Source of the DNA: Gammaproteobacteria bacterium
Lineage (GTDB): Bacteria > Pseudomonadota > Gammaproteobacteria > Pseudomonadales > Azotimanducaceae
Direction: 5' to 3'
NCBI GenBank assembly: GCA_030428905.1
Contig: JAUIED010000018.1
Span: 1 to 45,500 of the forward strand
DNA length: 45,500 bases
In this document: positions 24,520-36,487 of the stretch, in pieces
Position numbering within the stretch: the first letter of the stretch is position 1
How the letters are laid out: each line of letters starts with the position of its first letter
Notes under the pieces: model-generated
The model's input: only the letters and a program-made list of their open reading frames with translations
What the model was told of the DNA's origin: nothing
The model's database searches: none
Program-made: the position numbers and the translations under genes

Positions 24520-25389
24520 ATGTACTTTCTGCGCGGAGTTCTGGCCATCACGCTGATCGCCCTGTGGACGATCTGCGTGTTCGTGCCGCTCTTTCTCATG
24601 GCGCTCATCTGCTACGTGCTGCCGAAGACCTGGGTGGTGCACATGCACCGCTGGATGGAAGTGTGGCTGTACCTGTGGACCGGCTTCAACCGTCTGCTCA
24701 TCCGCGCGCTCGGCATCAGCGAGATGGACGTGCGCTGGCCGGATCTCGAAAGTGTCGGCACCGATCGCTGGTATCTGGTGGTCTGCAACCACCAGACCTG
24801 GACGGACATCCTCGTGCTGCAAACTGTGCTCTGGGGACGCGTGCCGCAGGTGAAGTTCTTCACCAAGCAGGAGCTCATCTGGATTCCGGCCATTGGGCTG
24901 GGCATGTTTGCGCTGGGTTTTCCGTACGTGAAGCGCGCCACCAAAGCACAGATCAAGAAGCGCCCGGAGTTGAAAAACGCCGACAAGGAATCCATTGAGG
25001 CCGCCTGCCGGCGCTTTCAGGAGCACCCCTGCACGGTGCTCAACTTCGTGGAAGGCACCCGCTTCACACCATCGAAGCACAGCCGCCAGAACCCGCGCTT
25101 CAAGCACCTTCTGAACCCGAAAATCGGCGGCGTGAGCACCGTACTCGGCAACATGGAGTCGCACCTTCACCGATTGCTAGACATCACCATCATCTACCCG
25201 GATGGCACACCCACGTTCTGGGAGTTTCTGCAGGGCCGCTGCCGGCGCATCGTCGTGCAGGTGGACACCCTGGAGGTGCCACAGCTACGCAGCGATGACG
25301 ACGACGGCAGGGCATTGCGCCGACAGGTGGCATCGCTGGTGGAAGAACGCTGGACGCACAAAGACCAGCTCCTCGATGCCCTGCGCTGA
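24520..25389 (+). CDS. 1-acyl-glycerophosphate acyltransferase-like protein (YihG-type)
   Basis: A 289-residue membrane acyltransferase of the PlsC/LPLAT superfamily. An N-terminal membrane helix (about residues 5-32) is followed by the catalytic H-x4-D motif in NHQTWTD and the substrate-binding FVEGTRFT block; the spacing and the PRFKHLLNPK segment resemble YihG/LPLAT-type proteins of Gammaproteobacteria. It likely acylates a lysophospholipid at the inner membrane. The ATG at 24520 is chosen since the upstream frame would overlap the divergent aminopeptidase promoter. The gene is 3 bases from the gspA start, so the two are probably cotranscribed. Confidence 0.85.
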   Translation: MYFLRGVLAITLIALWTICVFVPLFLMALICYVLPKTWVVHMHRWMEVWLYLWTGFNRLLIRALGISEMDVRWPDLESVGTDRWYLVVCNHQTWTDILVLQTVLWGRVPQVKFFTKQELIWIPAIGLGMFALGFPYVKRATKAQIKKRPELKNADKESIEAACRRFQEHPCTVLNFVEGTRFTPSKHSRQNPRFKHLLNPKIGGVSTVLGNMESHLHRLLDITIIYPDGTPTFWEFLQGRCRRIVVQVDTLEVPQLRSDDDDGRALRRQVASLVEERWTHKDQLLDALR

Positions 25390-25392
25390 CCC

Positions 25393-27108
25393 ATGTACCT
25401 GGACCACTTCCGTCTCGCCCAGGAACCTTTCTCCATCGCCCCGGACCCGAGCTTTCTCTACCTGAGCGACAGCCACAACGAAGCACTCGCGCACCTGCTC
25501 TACGGCTTCAGCCACGGCGGTTTCGTGCTGGTAACCGGGGAAGTAGGCACCGGCAAGACGACACTGCTACGCAATCTCGTCAAGCAGACACCGGACGCCC
25601 TGGACGTGGCCTTCGTTCTCAACCCGCGGCTCACCGTCAGGGAACTGCTGGAGACCATCTGCGACGAGCTCGGCATCACCTACGATAAAGCCGCCACCGA
25701 GACCGTGAAGCAGTACATCGACGTGCTGAACGCGCACCTGTTGAAGGTGCACCGGCAGGGCCGCAGCACCGTACTCATCATCGACGAGGCGCAGAACCTG
25801 TCGCCAGCGGTGCTGGAGCAGATCCGTCTGCTCACGAATCTGGAAACCGATGAGAAAAAGTTGCTGCGCATCATCCTCATCGGTCAGCCGGAGCTGGACG
25901 ACATGCTGGCCCGGCAGGAGCTGCGCCAGCTGGCCCAGCGCATCACCGCCCGCTACCACCTGCGAGCCCTGAACGCCGCCGACACCAGCGCCTATGTGGC
26001 GCACCGCATTACCCGCGCTGGCGGTCAGGCCGACATCTTTCCGGAAGCGGCGCGCAAGGCGCTGTTCAGAACATCCGGCGGCATCCCGAGACTGATCAAC
26101 GTGATCGCCGACCGGGCGCTCCTGGGCGCCTACACGCAAGGCGCCTATCAGGTGACACCGGCGCTGGTACGCTCCGCAGCCCGGGAAATCGCCGGCCTCG
26201 GCCGGCAGCCCAGGTGGACCTACCCGTGGGTGGCCACCGGTGCCATTGGCATCATCCTGCTGGCCATGGCCTGGGCGCTGTGGCGGGTGGAGCCGCCGGA
26301 TGCTCAGACGAGCGAGCCGAAACCCGCCCCGGCACAACAGGTGCCCGCAGAACTGCCGAAAGACGAACCGCAAAAAAGTGACGTGGTAGCTGCACGCGAG
26401 TCTCCACCCGTGCCCGCGGAGACAGCCCAAAGCAACATCGAGGATGCTCCGGAGCCGGCAGCCCCCAGCCGCAGGGCAGACGAGCGCATCAGTCGCCCGC
26501 CGGGCTCCACCTACCTGGCACAGCGTCAGGCGTACGCGGCGCTTTTCGACCGCTGGTCGCTCACCTACGATCCGGCAAGCGCTGTGGTGCCCTGCGACTT
26601 CGCCCCGCAGCACGGCCTGATCTGCACCAGCCGCCGCGGCGCCTGGACGGATCTCGCGCGCATCGACCTGCCGGTGGTGCTGGAACTGTGGGACGACCAG
26701 CCCATGCCGTTTTACGCGGCCCTGCTCGGCATGCAGGATGAACAACTCTGGCTGGGCGTGGGCGGCGAAACCTACCAGACCTCACCGCGCATGCTGCGCG
26801 AGCTGTGGTTCGGCAACTACACCATCGCCTGGCTCGCTCCGCGCCACTACCGGGGCAACCTCAGCGAAGGGGAAACCAACGCCAACGTCGGCGTGCTGCG
26901 TGAACGGCTCGCCCGCGCCTTGGATGTGAATCTGGGGGGAGCGGATCCGAACACTAGCAACACCTTCGGCCCCGAGCTTGCAGACGCGCTGGAACGCTTT
27001 CAGGTACGCGAAGGTCTTGCCACCGACCGCATCGTCGGCCCGCTCACGTGGATCGCCCTGTCAAAGCGCGAAGGAGCGGACATGCCGCGGCTATCGGAGT
27101 ACCGCTGA
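25393..27108 (+). CDS. gspA: General secretion pathway ATPase GspA/ExeA
   Basis: A 571-residue inner-membrane protein that helps place the type II secretion secretin through the peptidoglycan. Residues 1-265 are an AAA ATPase (Walker A GEVGTGKTT at 49-57, Walker B VLIIDEAQN at 127-135). A single membrane helix follows (about 277-297), then a Pro/Ala/Glu-rich periplasmic linker, a conserved domain around CDFAPQHGLIC, and a C-terminal peptidoglycan-binding repeat (ELADALERFQVREGLATD, then VGPLTW). This is the full ExeA layout. The opening MYLDHFRLAQEPFSIAPDPS is diagnostic. The stop overlaps the gspB ATG (TGATG), matching the known GspA-GspB partnership. The other gsp genes are not in the window. 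Confidence 0.93.
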   Translation: MYLDHFRLAQEPFSIAPDPSFLYLSDSHNEALAHLLYGFSHGGFVLVTGEVGTGKTTLLRNLVKQTPDALDVAFVLNPRLTVRELLETICDELGITYDKAATETVKQYIDVLNAHLLKVHRQGRSTVLIIDEAQNLSPAVLEQIRLLTNLETDEKKLLRIILIGQPELDDMLARQELRQLAQRITARYHLRALNAADTSAYVAHRITRAGGQADIFPEAARKALFRTSGGIPRLINVIADRALLGAYTQGAYQVTPALVRSAAREIAGLGRQPRWTYPWVATGAIGIILLAMAWALWRVEPPDAQTSEPKPAPAQQVPAELPKDEPQKSDVVAARESPPVPAETAQSNIEDAPEPAAPSRRADERISRPPGSTYLAQRQAYAALFDRWSLTYDPASAVVPCDFAPQHGLICTSRRGAWTDLARIDLPVVLELWDDQPMPFYAALLGMQDEQLWLGVGGETYQTSPRMLRELWFGNYTIAWLAPRHYRGNLSEGETNANVGVLRERLARALDVNLGGADPNTSNTFGPELADALERFQVREGLATDRIVGPLTWIALSKREGADMPRLSEYR

Positions 27109-27659
27109 TGTCTTTCGTGCTGGAAGCACAACGCAAGCAGCAAAGCTCCGAAGATCCGGAGAAAGCAGCTCGCGCGGCCTACGCACAGGCGCAGGCCTCG
27201 CGACACCGCAGCCGACGCTTCATTGGAGTCGCGTTGGTTGCCGTACTGGCTGTGGCTGTCGCGACCTGGTACCTGTGGGGATCTTCAGCGCCTGCGAGCA
27301 CCGCAACCCCGGACGTCGCGCCGCCGAACATCGCTCCAAGCGTGTCGCTGCAGACGCCAAAACCTCAACCGGCCGTCACGGCGAAGCCAGAACCGAAGCC
27401 ACTTCCACCGCCGCCACTGAAAACTCTGGACCGCGCCTCTCCTGCAGCACAGGAGGCCCTTTTGGGGTTCAACTACTCTTCTCACATCTGGGGTAACGAC
27501 CCGGAAACCCGCACCATCGGTGTGGATGGCCGGCGCCTGCGCACCGGCGAGACGCACAACGGATGGCTGCTGGAGGAGATCAACGAAAACGGGGTGGTGT
27601 GGCGGCGCGAACGCGAACGGGTGCAGGTACCGGTGCTGCGGATGTGGGAAAGCGGTTAA
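27108..27659 (+). CDS. gspB: General secretion pathway protein GspB
   Basis: A 183-residue partner of GspA in type II secretion secretin assembly. MSFVLEAQRKQQ at the N-terminus is typical of GspB. A short cytoplasmic part leads to one membrane helix (about 39-57), a Pro-rich linker, and a C-terminal T2SSB domain (about 115-180: LGFNYSSHIWGND, GVDGRRLRTGE). The ATG at 27108 overlaps the gspA stop; a longer frame from 27048 would sit inside gspA and is rejected. It ends 19 bases from the convergent HD-GYP gene. Confidence 0.9.
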   Translation: MSFVLEAQRKQQSSEDPEKAARAAYAQAQASRHRSRRFIGVALVAVLAVAVATWYLWGSSAPASTATPDVAPPNIAPSVSLQTPKPQPAVTAKPEPKPLPPPPLKTLDRASPAAQEALLGFNYSSHIWGNDPETRTIGVDGRRLRTGETHNGWLLEEINENGVVWRRERERVQVPVLRMWESG

Positions 27660-27678
27660 GGAGGCTTCTTAAGGCCAC

Positions 27679-29535
<1,857 letters not shown>

Positions 29536-29687
29536 AACCTGCCCTGGTTCTCTGGTCGATGGGCAGTATGCCGGCGGTCACAGTTTCACACCGGACTCAC
29601 ATCACAAATCGAAAACGAGCAAACCGCTGCGCTGACCAACAGCCTGACGCCAGTCGCCGGCCGCAGCGTCAGCGCTCCGTCATCGAA

Positions 29688-30455
29688 TCAGCCGGCCGGT
29701 GAAGGCGCCAGGCGGCGCTCCAGATCGTTCAAGCGGTTGTTGATCTGCCGTCGGTAAGCATCGATGGCGGTGATCGCCTGCTCATTTTCCGCCACCCGCC
29801 CGGCGAGGTCGGTGCGGACACCAGATACCTGCTGGTTCAATGCGTTGACCCGGTCCACGAGATCACGCTGGCTGGAGATGAGCTGCTGGAACTGCAGCTC
29901 CACAGACGCCAACTGATCGATGATGTCCTGCTGTTGCGCGAGGGACTTGTCGTGCCGGTCCACCGCACTCTTCATCGTTCGCTGAGAGGCCGCGACCTCG
30001 CCTACCTGTTTACCCAGCTTGCCGATGTTGGCCCTGTTGTCTTCGATCCACTTCTTGTTGCGCTCGTTGGACACTGCCCAGAGCTTGCGGATCTCCGACT
30101 CCCAGAAGTTGATTTTCTCTTTGGTTTCATCGCCGGTGTCAGACAGCGCCTCGTCCGTCATGCGCAGCCGATCTTCCAGCAGCTTCAGCCGGTTGTCCGC
30201 CGCATCCAAGGCTGCCTGCTGCTTGCCAATGAGCTGGTGCTGGTTGGCAATGAACCAGCCGGCGCCGGCAAGGCCTGCGATGAGTATCGCCAGCACAATG
30301 CTCGTACCCACACCACGGCCACCGCCGCCCCCGGACGACGCAGCCGGCCGCGATGGTCTGCCGCCGGCCCCTCCGCCGGAACGGTAACGGTTGTCGCCCG
30401 GATCGGCGGAAATCCCACCGCCGCTGCTGGTGGAAGGGTCGCGTCGCTGCGCCAT
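29688..30455 (-). CDS. Membrane-anchored coiled-coil protein of unknown function
   Basis: A 255-residue protein with a Gly/Ser-rich cytoplasmic N-terminus (1-50), one membrane helix (about 51-70) and a long helical coiled coil (about 72-245) with repeated heptads, such as DNRLKLLEDRLRM and QQQDIIDQLASVELQFQ. No enzymatic motif is visible. The layout suits an envelope spacer, scaffold or cell-division-type protein. I do not recognise a named family. It is transcribed alone, downstream of a terminator at 30514-30542, and its 3' side faces a 152-base gap before the HD-GYP gene in which I see no further gene. Confidence 0.7.
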   Translation of the reverse strand: MAQRRDPSTSSGGGISADPGDNRYRSGGGAGGRPSRPAASSGGGGGRGVGTSIVLAILIAGLAGAGWFIANQHQLIGKQQAALDAADNRLKLLEDRLRMTDEALSDTGDETKEKINFWESEIRKLWAVSNERNKKWIEDNRANIGKLGKQVGEVAASQRTMKSAVDRHDKSLAQQQDIIDQLASVELQFQQLISSQRDLVDRVNALNQQVSGVRTDLAGRVAENEQAITAIDAYRRQINNRLNDLERRLAPSPAG

Positions 30456-30513
30456 GGCCGGAACTCCTGCGTGAAGGTTCGGGCGCTATTTACTGCACCC
30501 GCCGGGAAAAAGC

Positions 30514-30542
30514 AAAGAGCCCGCACGCGGCGGGCTCTTTTT
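30514..30542 (-). terminator. Intrinsic terminator after the PuuD-like gene
   Basis: Eleven-base arms AAAGAGCCCGC (30514-30524) and GCGGGCTCTTT (30530-30540) enclose a 5-base loop. On the minus strand the stem is followed by T-rich TTTGCTTTTT; on the plus strand by TTTTT, so it could act both ways. It sits 20 bases after the stop of the gene at 30562. Confidence 0.8.
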
Positions 30543-30561
30543 CATCGGTGGAGCGGCAGGC

Positions 30562-31215
30562 TTACAGGAACTTCAACAGCCCCCAGAGCACCGCCGTGAG
30601 ACCGAAACCGCAAGCAATGACGCCCTTGACCGTGGTCATCGGGCCCTGCTTGCCGAAGATGGCGTTAGCCTCGAGCACCGCTACGACCACGAGCGCTGCG
30701 ATCAGGCCGGTGGTGCTGGTGCTGTCCGCCATGAGCGCTGCAATCGGCGCGTGCGAACTCGCCGCCATGAAATACAGCATGGGAATGGAGAACAGCGTGT
30801 TGGTGCGCGACGCAAGCGCCGCCTTCGGTGCTGCACCCGCCGCCGCAGGGTCAGCCTCGCCGCCGGCCAGCACCTGCTGGTTGGAGGCGATGACGATGCG
30901 CTGGTTCGGCCAGATGATGAGCCACACGTTGAGGAACATGAGGATGCCCATCACCGCGCCGACGGTGATCTGAATGCCGGTGCCGGCACCTTTCACGTAC
31001 AGCAGGCACAGGCCCGTGAGGAAAGTGAACATGGCACCCCAGCGGAAGTACCACAGCGCCCGCGGCACGAGCTTGGCAAACGCATCGGTGCGCGCACCGG
31101 CGTCGGCCTCTTTGAAATATTCGCCCTGAACGAAGTTGAAGTAGTACAGAAGCCCGATCCAGGTGATACCGAACAGGTAGTGTCCCCACCTGGCGAGGAT
31201 GTCCAATACTTCCAT
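30562..31215 (-). CDS. PuuD-like urate oxidase N-terminal membrane domain protein
   Basis: A 217-residue membrane protein with about five or six helices that matches the membrane domain of bacterial urate hydroxylase PuuD, from the opening RWGHYLFGITWIGLLYYFNF and the conserved YFRWGAMFTFLTG and NVWLIIWPNQR. The C-terminal cytochrome c domain of full-length PuuD is absent: no CxxCH is present anywhere. It may be a redox or heme membrane protein rather than a urate oxidase, and nothing else for purine breakdown lies nearby. A strong Shine-Dalgarno (AGGGGG) precedes the ATG, and a sigma-70-like promoter lies at 31260-31288. Confidence 0.78.
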   Translation of the reverse strand: MEVLDILARWGHYLFGITWIGLLYYFNFVQGEYFKEADAGARTDAFAKLVPRALWYFRWGAMFTFLTGLCLLYVKGAGTGIQITVGAVMGILMFLNVWLIIWPNQRIVIASNQQVLAGGEADPAAAGAAPKAALASRTNTLFSIPMLYFMAASSHAPIAALMADSTSTTGLIAALVVVAVLEANAIFGKQGPMTTVKGVIACGFGLTAVLWGLLKFL

Positions 31216-31259
31216 TTCTGCCCCCTAAATGGTTGGTGTTTGTTCTTCTAGTGGCGCTG

Positions 31260-31288
31260 ACTATAACCAATCGGCACAGTGCTTCCAA
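31260..31288 (-). promoter_or_regulatory. Predicted sigma-70 promoter of the PuuD-like gene
   Basis: On the minus strand, TTGGAA (31288-31283) and TATAGT (31265-31260) are separated by 17 bases. A start about 7 bases later would leave a leader of roughly 38 bases before the ATG at 31215, with AGGGGG as ribosome-binding site. This places the gene in its own transcript, separated from groEL by the terminator at 31316-31341. Confidence 0.6.
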
Positions 31289-31315
31289 CGATAAGCCCTC
31301 GCGGGCCTGAAAATG

Positions 31316-31341
31316 AAAACCCCGGCCTGAGCCGGGGTTTT
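31316..31341 (-). terminator. Intrinsic terminator of the groES-groEL operon
   Basis: Arms AAAACCCCGGC (31316-31326) and GCCGGGGTTTT (31331-31341) flank a 4-base loop. Read on the minus strand, the stem ends in TTTT followed by CATTTTC, a good terminator 24 bases after the groEL stop. Confidence 0.85.
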
Positions 31342-31364
31342 CGGATTGGTAAGCAAACGCTTAC

Positions 31365-33017
<1,653 letters not shown>

Positions 33018-33030
33018 TTACGCCTGAAAC

Positions 33031-33321
33031 CTAACCTTCGAGTACGCCGAAGATCTCGCTCTCGCTGAGGATCAGAAGCTCCTCACCGTCGATCTTCACC
33101 GTGCTGCCGCCGTACTGGCCGAAGATCACTTTGTCACCCACGCTCACGTCGAGCGCGCGCACTTCGCCACTGTCCAGCACCTTGCCAGTGCCCACGGCGA
33201 GCACTTCGCCTTGCTGGGGCTTTTCGCCCGCAGAGTCCGGCAGAACGATGCCGCCAGCGGTGGTCTTCTCTTCCTCCACACGGCGTACGACGACGCGATC
33301 GTGCAACGGTCGAATTTTCAT
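33031..33321 (-). CDS. groS: Co-chaperonin GroES (Hsp10)
   Basis: GroES, 96 residues, the heptameric lid for Gro[15 protein letters not shown] at the N-terminus, the mobile loop [15 protein letters not shown], and the C-terminal [19 protein letters not shown] are all present and normal. AAGG precedes the ATG at 33321. It is the first gene of groES-groEL; its leader carries a perfect CIRCE operator, and a sigma-70-like promoter lies just upstream of that. Confidence 0.97.
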   Translation of the reverse strand: MKIRPLHDRVVVRRVEEEKTTAGGIVLPDSAGEKPQQGEVLAVGTGKVLDSGEVRALDVSVGDKVIFGQYGGSTVKIDGEELLILSESEIFGVLEG

Positions 33322-33370
33322 TACCTTTCGTCTCCCAATGTATCCGGCCGAAACCGTAGATCTGTGGTGG

Positions 33371-33397
33371 TTAGCACTCTCACGAACCGAGTGCTAA
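33371..33397. promoter_or_regulatory. CIRCE operator (HrcA-binding site) of groESL
   Basis: TTAGCACTC (33371-33379), nine bases, then GAGTGCTAA (33389-33397) is the exact CIRCE consensus bound by the heat-shock repressor HrcA. It lies right after the predicted transcription start and about 50 bases before the groES ATG. HrcA itself is not encoded in the window. Confidence 0.95.
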
Positions 33398-33410
33398 CGC
33401 AGGGTCGCTA

Positions 33411-33438
33411 ATAATAGGGGCGCCAAAAGCAGTTTCAA
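33411..33438 (-). promoter_or_regulatory. Predicted sigma-70 promoter of groESL
   Basis: On the minus strand, TTGAAA (33438-33433) and TATTAT (33416-33411) are spaced by 16 bases. Transcription would begin near 33404, immediately before the CIRCE element, which is the usual geometry for HrcA repression. No clear sigma-32 promoter was identified. Confidence 0.7.
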
Positions 33439-33501
33439 GGGCTAATTGTGACGGGCCGCACATCCCGGCTGCCTGTTCGACCCCCGCGCAAACCGCCTGC
33501 C

Positions 33502-33507
33502 TATACT
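33502..33507 (+). promoter_or_regulatory. Possible -10 element of the NO-signalling operon
   Basis: TATACT lies 27 bases before the ATG at 33535. A weak TTCGAC at 33476-33481 could serve as -35, but the 20-base spacing is long. The position supports the ATG at 33535 rather than the upstream GTG at 33448 as start of the first gene. Tentative. Confidence 0.3.
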
Positions 33508-33534
33508 GATTTCGATCCACTGCGACCGCGCCGC

Positions 33535-35187
33535 ATGCCCTGCAACCTGCTTTTGGTAGACGACGAACCCAACATCCCCAAGGCGTTGCGCCGCAGCCTT
33601 CGGGGTGAGGGGTACCGTTTTCTGACGGCCTCTTCCGCGGACGAGGCCTACGACCTGCTACGGGTGACGCCAGTGGACGTGGTCATCTCTGACTACCGCA
33701 TGCCGGGCGTCACCGGCAGCGAGTTTCTCGCCGAAGTAAGCAGCCGCTACCCGCGCACCGTGCGGCTGATGCTCTCAGGCGAGGCAGACATGGAAGGCGT
33801 GATCGACGCCATCAACCAAGGCAGCATCTACAAGTTTCTGAACAAGCCCTGGTCCAACGACCGGCTGCGGGACGTGGTGCGCGCAGCCGCTGCCAAAGCG
33901 CTGGCCCGTCATCGGGACCCGCAGACCGGCTGGCACACGCAGGAGCTGTTCCGCGAGCGTCTGCGTGCCACCTTAGAAGACACACCGCTGCGCATCGTCG
34001 TGGCCGAGATCCGCAACATGGCGACGGTATCTGCGCTGCTCACCGATGCCCAACAGCGCCAGCTCGCAGAACGAGTGGAAAGCCGCATGAAGGCGATCAC
34101 CGGTGAGCCGCTGGTGGACCTGGCCGCGCTGGACCGGGGGCTGTTCGCCTTCGCCATGCCCACAGCCAGCGAGGACGATCTGCTGCTGGGCGTGCTGGAG
34201 CGCCTCTGTGCGCCGTTTTCCCTCGAAGGCCAGGCGGTAACGCTGCATGTGGCCATCGGCTACGTCGACAGCGACACCGTGCCGGAGGACGATCCGGCGG
34301 CGCTCATCCGCATGGCCATCATCGCGCTCGCCGGAATCACCAGCGAAACCCGGCGCCTGGCAAGCTACCACGGAGGTTCCCGCGCCAACCTCAGGCAGAT
34401 GCAGGCGCTGGAACACGATCTCACCCGGGCGTTGTCGCAGCAGCAGCTGTTTCTGCAGCTGCAACCCCAGGTGGGTGCTCGCGACATGACGATCCGCGGT
34501 GCGGAAGCGCTGCTGCGCTGGCGCCACCCGGAACACGGCCTGGTATCCCCGGCTCAGTTCATCGGCATGGCTGAGCGCAACGGCATGATCAACGACATCG
34601 GTGTGTGGGTGGTGTGCACCGCTATGCAGCACCTGGAAGCATTGGACGACCTGGGCCTGGACGACGTGCGCCTGAGCATCAACGTCTCGCCGCGCCAGTT
34701 CGAAGCCGGCACCACCGCATCCTGGGTAACGGTGCTGCGCCAGTACGCTGCAGAGCAACCGGAGTTGATGCAGCGCCTGGAGCTCGAGGTTACGGAAAGC
34801 ACGGTCATGGCCTGCACACAAACCGCCGCGACACTGCTCGAAGAGCTGAAGGCCCTCGGCATCCGTATCGCCATGGACGACTTCGGCACCGGCCATTCCT
34901 CACTGGCCCAGCTCAAGGGCATGCCGCTGGATGTGCTCAAGCTCGACCGCAGCCTCATCCAGGACATCGAGGAAGACCCGCGCAGCCTGACGCTGGTCAC
35001 GCACCTTGCGAAGATGGCCAAAGACCTCGGCCTGGAGGTCATCGTGGAAGGCGTGGAGACACAGGGGCAGGTGATCGCCTGCCGCGACATCGGCTGCGAC
35101 CTCATCCAGGGCTATGCGTTTTACAAGCCGCTCGACACCGAAGACTTCTATCGTGTGCTGAGGAGCGAGCGCCATGCAGCACACTAA
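33535..35187 (+). CDS. Response regulator with degenerate GGDEF and active-type EAL domain (HnoB-like)
   Basis: A 550-residue soluble response regulator. The receiver domain (1-120) has phospho-acceptor Asp53 (VVISDYRMP) and Lys in FLNKPW. About residues 130-290 look like a GGDEF fold that has lost its active motif: the expected place reads LDRGLFAFAMPT. The EAL domain (about 295-545) is intact, with EAL at 324-326 (GAEALLRWRHP), the N of SINVSPRQF, the EVTES helix, DDFGTGHSS, LKLD and VEGVET. It should hydrolyse cyclic di-GMP under control of phosphorylation by the kinase of the same operon. In Shewanella the NO-responsive HnoB is a receiver-EAL phosphodiesterase; this fits that role with an added relic domain. 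An alternative start is GTG 33448. Confidence 0.88.
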   Translation: MPCNLLLVDDEPNIPKALRRSLRGEGYRFLTASSADEAYDLLRVTPVDVVISDYRMPGVTGSEFLAEVSSRYPRTVRLMLSGEADMEGVIDAINQGSIYKFLNKPWSNDRLRDVVRAAAAKALARHRDPQTGWHTQELFRERLRATLEDTPLRIVVAEIRNMATVSALLTDAQQRQLAERVESRMKAITGEPLVDLAALDRGLFAFAMPTASEDDLLLGVLERLCAPFSLEGQAVTLHVAIGYVDSDTVPEDDPAALIRMAIIALAGITSETRRLASYHGGSRANLRQMQALEHDLTRALSQQQLFLQLQPQVGARDMTIRGAEALLRWRHPEHGLVSPAQFIGMAERNGMINDIGVWVVCTAMQHLEALDDLGLDDVRLSINVSPRQFEAGTTASWVTVLRQYAAEQPELMQRLELEVTESTVMACTQTAATLLEELKALGIRIAMDDFGTGHSSLAQLKGMPLDVLKLDRSLIQDIEEDPRSLTLVTHLAKMAKDLGLEVIVEGVETQGQVIACRDIGCDLIQGYAFYKPLDTEDFYRVLRSERHAAH

Positions 35188-36487
35188 CGCGCAAAGTACC
35201 GGCGCTCACAAGCCCGTCATCCTCACGGTGGACGACGAGGCCAACATCCTCAAGGCGCTGAAGCGGACGCTGCGCAAAGTGGACGCGAAGATCATCTCCG
35301 CCGAATCCGGAGCCGAAGCACTCGACCTACTCGATGCAGAGCGGGTGGATGTGGTGATCTCCGACATGCGCATGCCCGGCATGAGCGGCGCCGAGCTGCT
35401 GGCCCGGGTGCGCACCGACCAGCCGCAATGCTCGCGAATCCTGCTCACCGGCTACTCCGACGTTGCCGATACCATTCAGGCGGTCAACGAAGGTGGCATC
35501 GCCCGCTATCTGTCCAAACCCTGGGACGACGACGAACTGCGCCAGGTAGTAGAGGACGCCATTCGCCTGGTACGACTCGAGCACGAAAACAAGCGATTGC
35601 ACCAAGCTCTGTCGAGCCACAACGAGGCGCTGGAAAAAGAGGTGGCTGCACGCACCGAAGCCCTGGAACGCAGCAACTTCCTCCTGCAGAAGGCAGTGGA
35701 TGACCTCGCCGACAGCTACGAGACCATGGTGGATCTGCTGGCCAACCTCGGCACCATGCCGAACCCCGAGCCGATCACTACCGGTAAAAAGGTAGACCTG
35801 GCGCTGGCGATGGCAGAAACGCTGGGGCTCGACGAGGAGCAGAAGCAAACGCTCAAGCACGCCATACGACTGCATCGCCTGGGTTGGAACGCGCTGCCTG
35901 AGAAGCTGAAGTCAGAGGCCTACCAGCGCATGACCAGCAGTCAGCGGCAGCAGTTCGAGCAACACCCGATCTACGCTGAAGCACTGCTGATGAGCGTGCC
36001 GAAGCTGCGCGGCGTGGGAAAGCTGCTGCGCGCGCAGCATGAACGCCACGATGGCACGGGCTACCCAGATCGCGCCAGAACATCGGGCATTGCACCCAGC
36101 GCCCAGATCATCGCCATCGCCCGCGACTACTACGACTACCAGCGCGGACGCATACGCGACGAAGAGCTGTCTGAGGGCAACGCAGCAGATGCGATCCGCG
36201 CCGATGCAGGCCATGCCTATCACCCTGATCTGGTGAAGGTATTCGAAACCGCGCTACCCAGAGTGGAGAAGGTGGCGGCGAGCCTTGCAGAAGTGCGCAT
36301 CGATGCACGCAGCCTGCAGGCCGGCATGGTGCTCTCGCGGGATCTCACCACGAGCCAGGGGGCGATGCTGCTGAACAAGGGCGCGGCGCTGAACGAGGCG
36401 CTGATTGCCACCATCATCAATCTGGAACAACGGTCGGACAAAACGCTATCGGTGTATGTTCGTCTGTCAGAGGGAGCAACAAAATGA
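35174..36487 (+). CDS. Response regulator with degenerate HD-GYP domain (HnoD-like)
   Basis: A 437-residue response regulator. The receiver (about 14-130) has Asp64 (VVISDMRMPGMSG) and Lys in YLSKPWD. A coiled coil (about 135-185) links it to an HD-GYP fold. The catalytic HD pair is lost: the motif reads LHRLGWNALP at 233-242 instead of LHDxGK, and the second motif begins with Gln (QHERHDGTGYPD, 288-299). So it should not cleave c-di-GMP but may still bind a partner. In Shewanella, HnoD is such an inactive HD-GYP response regulator that inhibits HnoB. The gene overlaps the upstream EAL gene by 14 bases and the H-NOX gene by 4 (ATGA). Its start is ATG 35174. Confidence 0.88.
   Translation: MQHTNAQSTGAHKPVILTVDDEANILKALKRTLRKVDAKIISAESGAEALDLLDAERVDVVISDMRMPGMSGAELLARVRTDQPQCSRILLTGYSDVADTIQAVNEGGIARYLSKPWDDDELRQVVEDAIRLVRLEHENKRLHQALSSHNEALEKEVAARTEALERSNFLLQKAVDDLADSYETMVDLLANLGTMPNPEPITTGKKVDLALAMAETLGLDEEQKQTLKHAIRLHRLGWNALPEKLKSEAYQRMTSSQRQQFEQHPIYAEALLMSVPKLRGVGKLLRAQHERHDGTGYPDRARTSGIAPSAQIIAIARDYYDYQRGRIRDEELSEGNAADAIRADAGHAYHPDLVKVFETALPRVEKVAASLAEVRIDARSLQAGMVLSRDLTTSQGAMLLNKGAALNEALIATIINLEQRSDKTLSVYVRLSEGATK

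Noticed and set aside
27655..27672. TTAAGGAG/CTTCTTAA inverted repeat between gspB and the HD-GYP gene
   Set aside because: The arms are nearly adjacent with a mismatch and no loop or T-run, so neither a terminator nor a clear operator.
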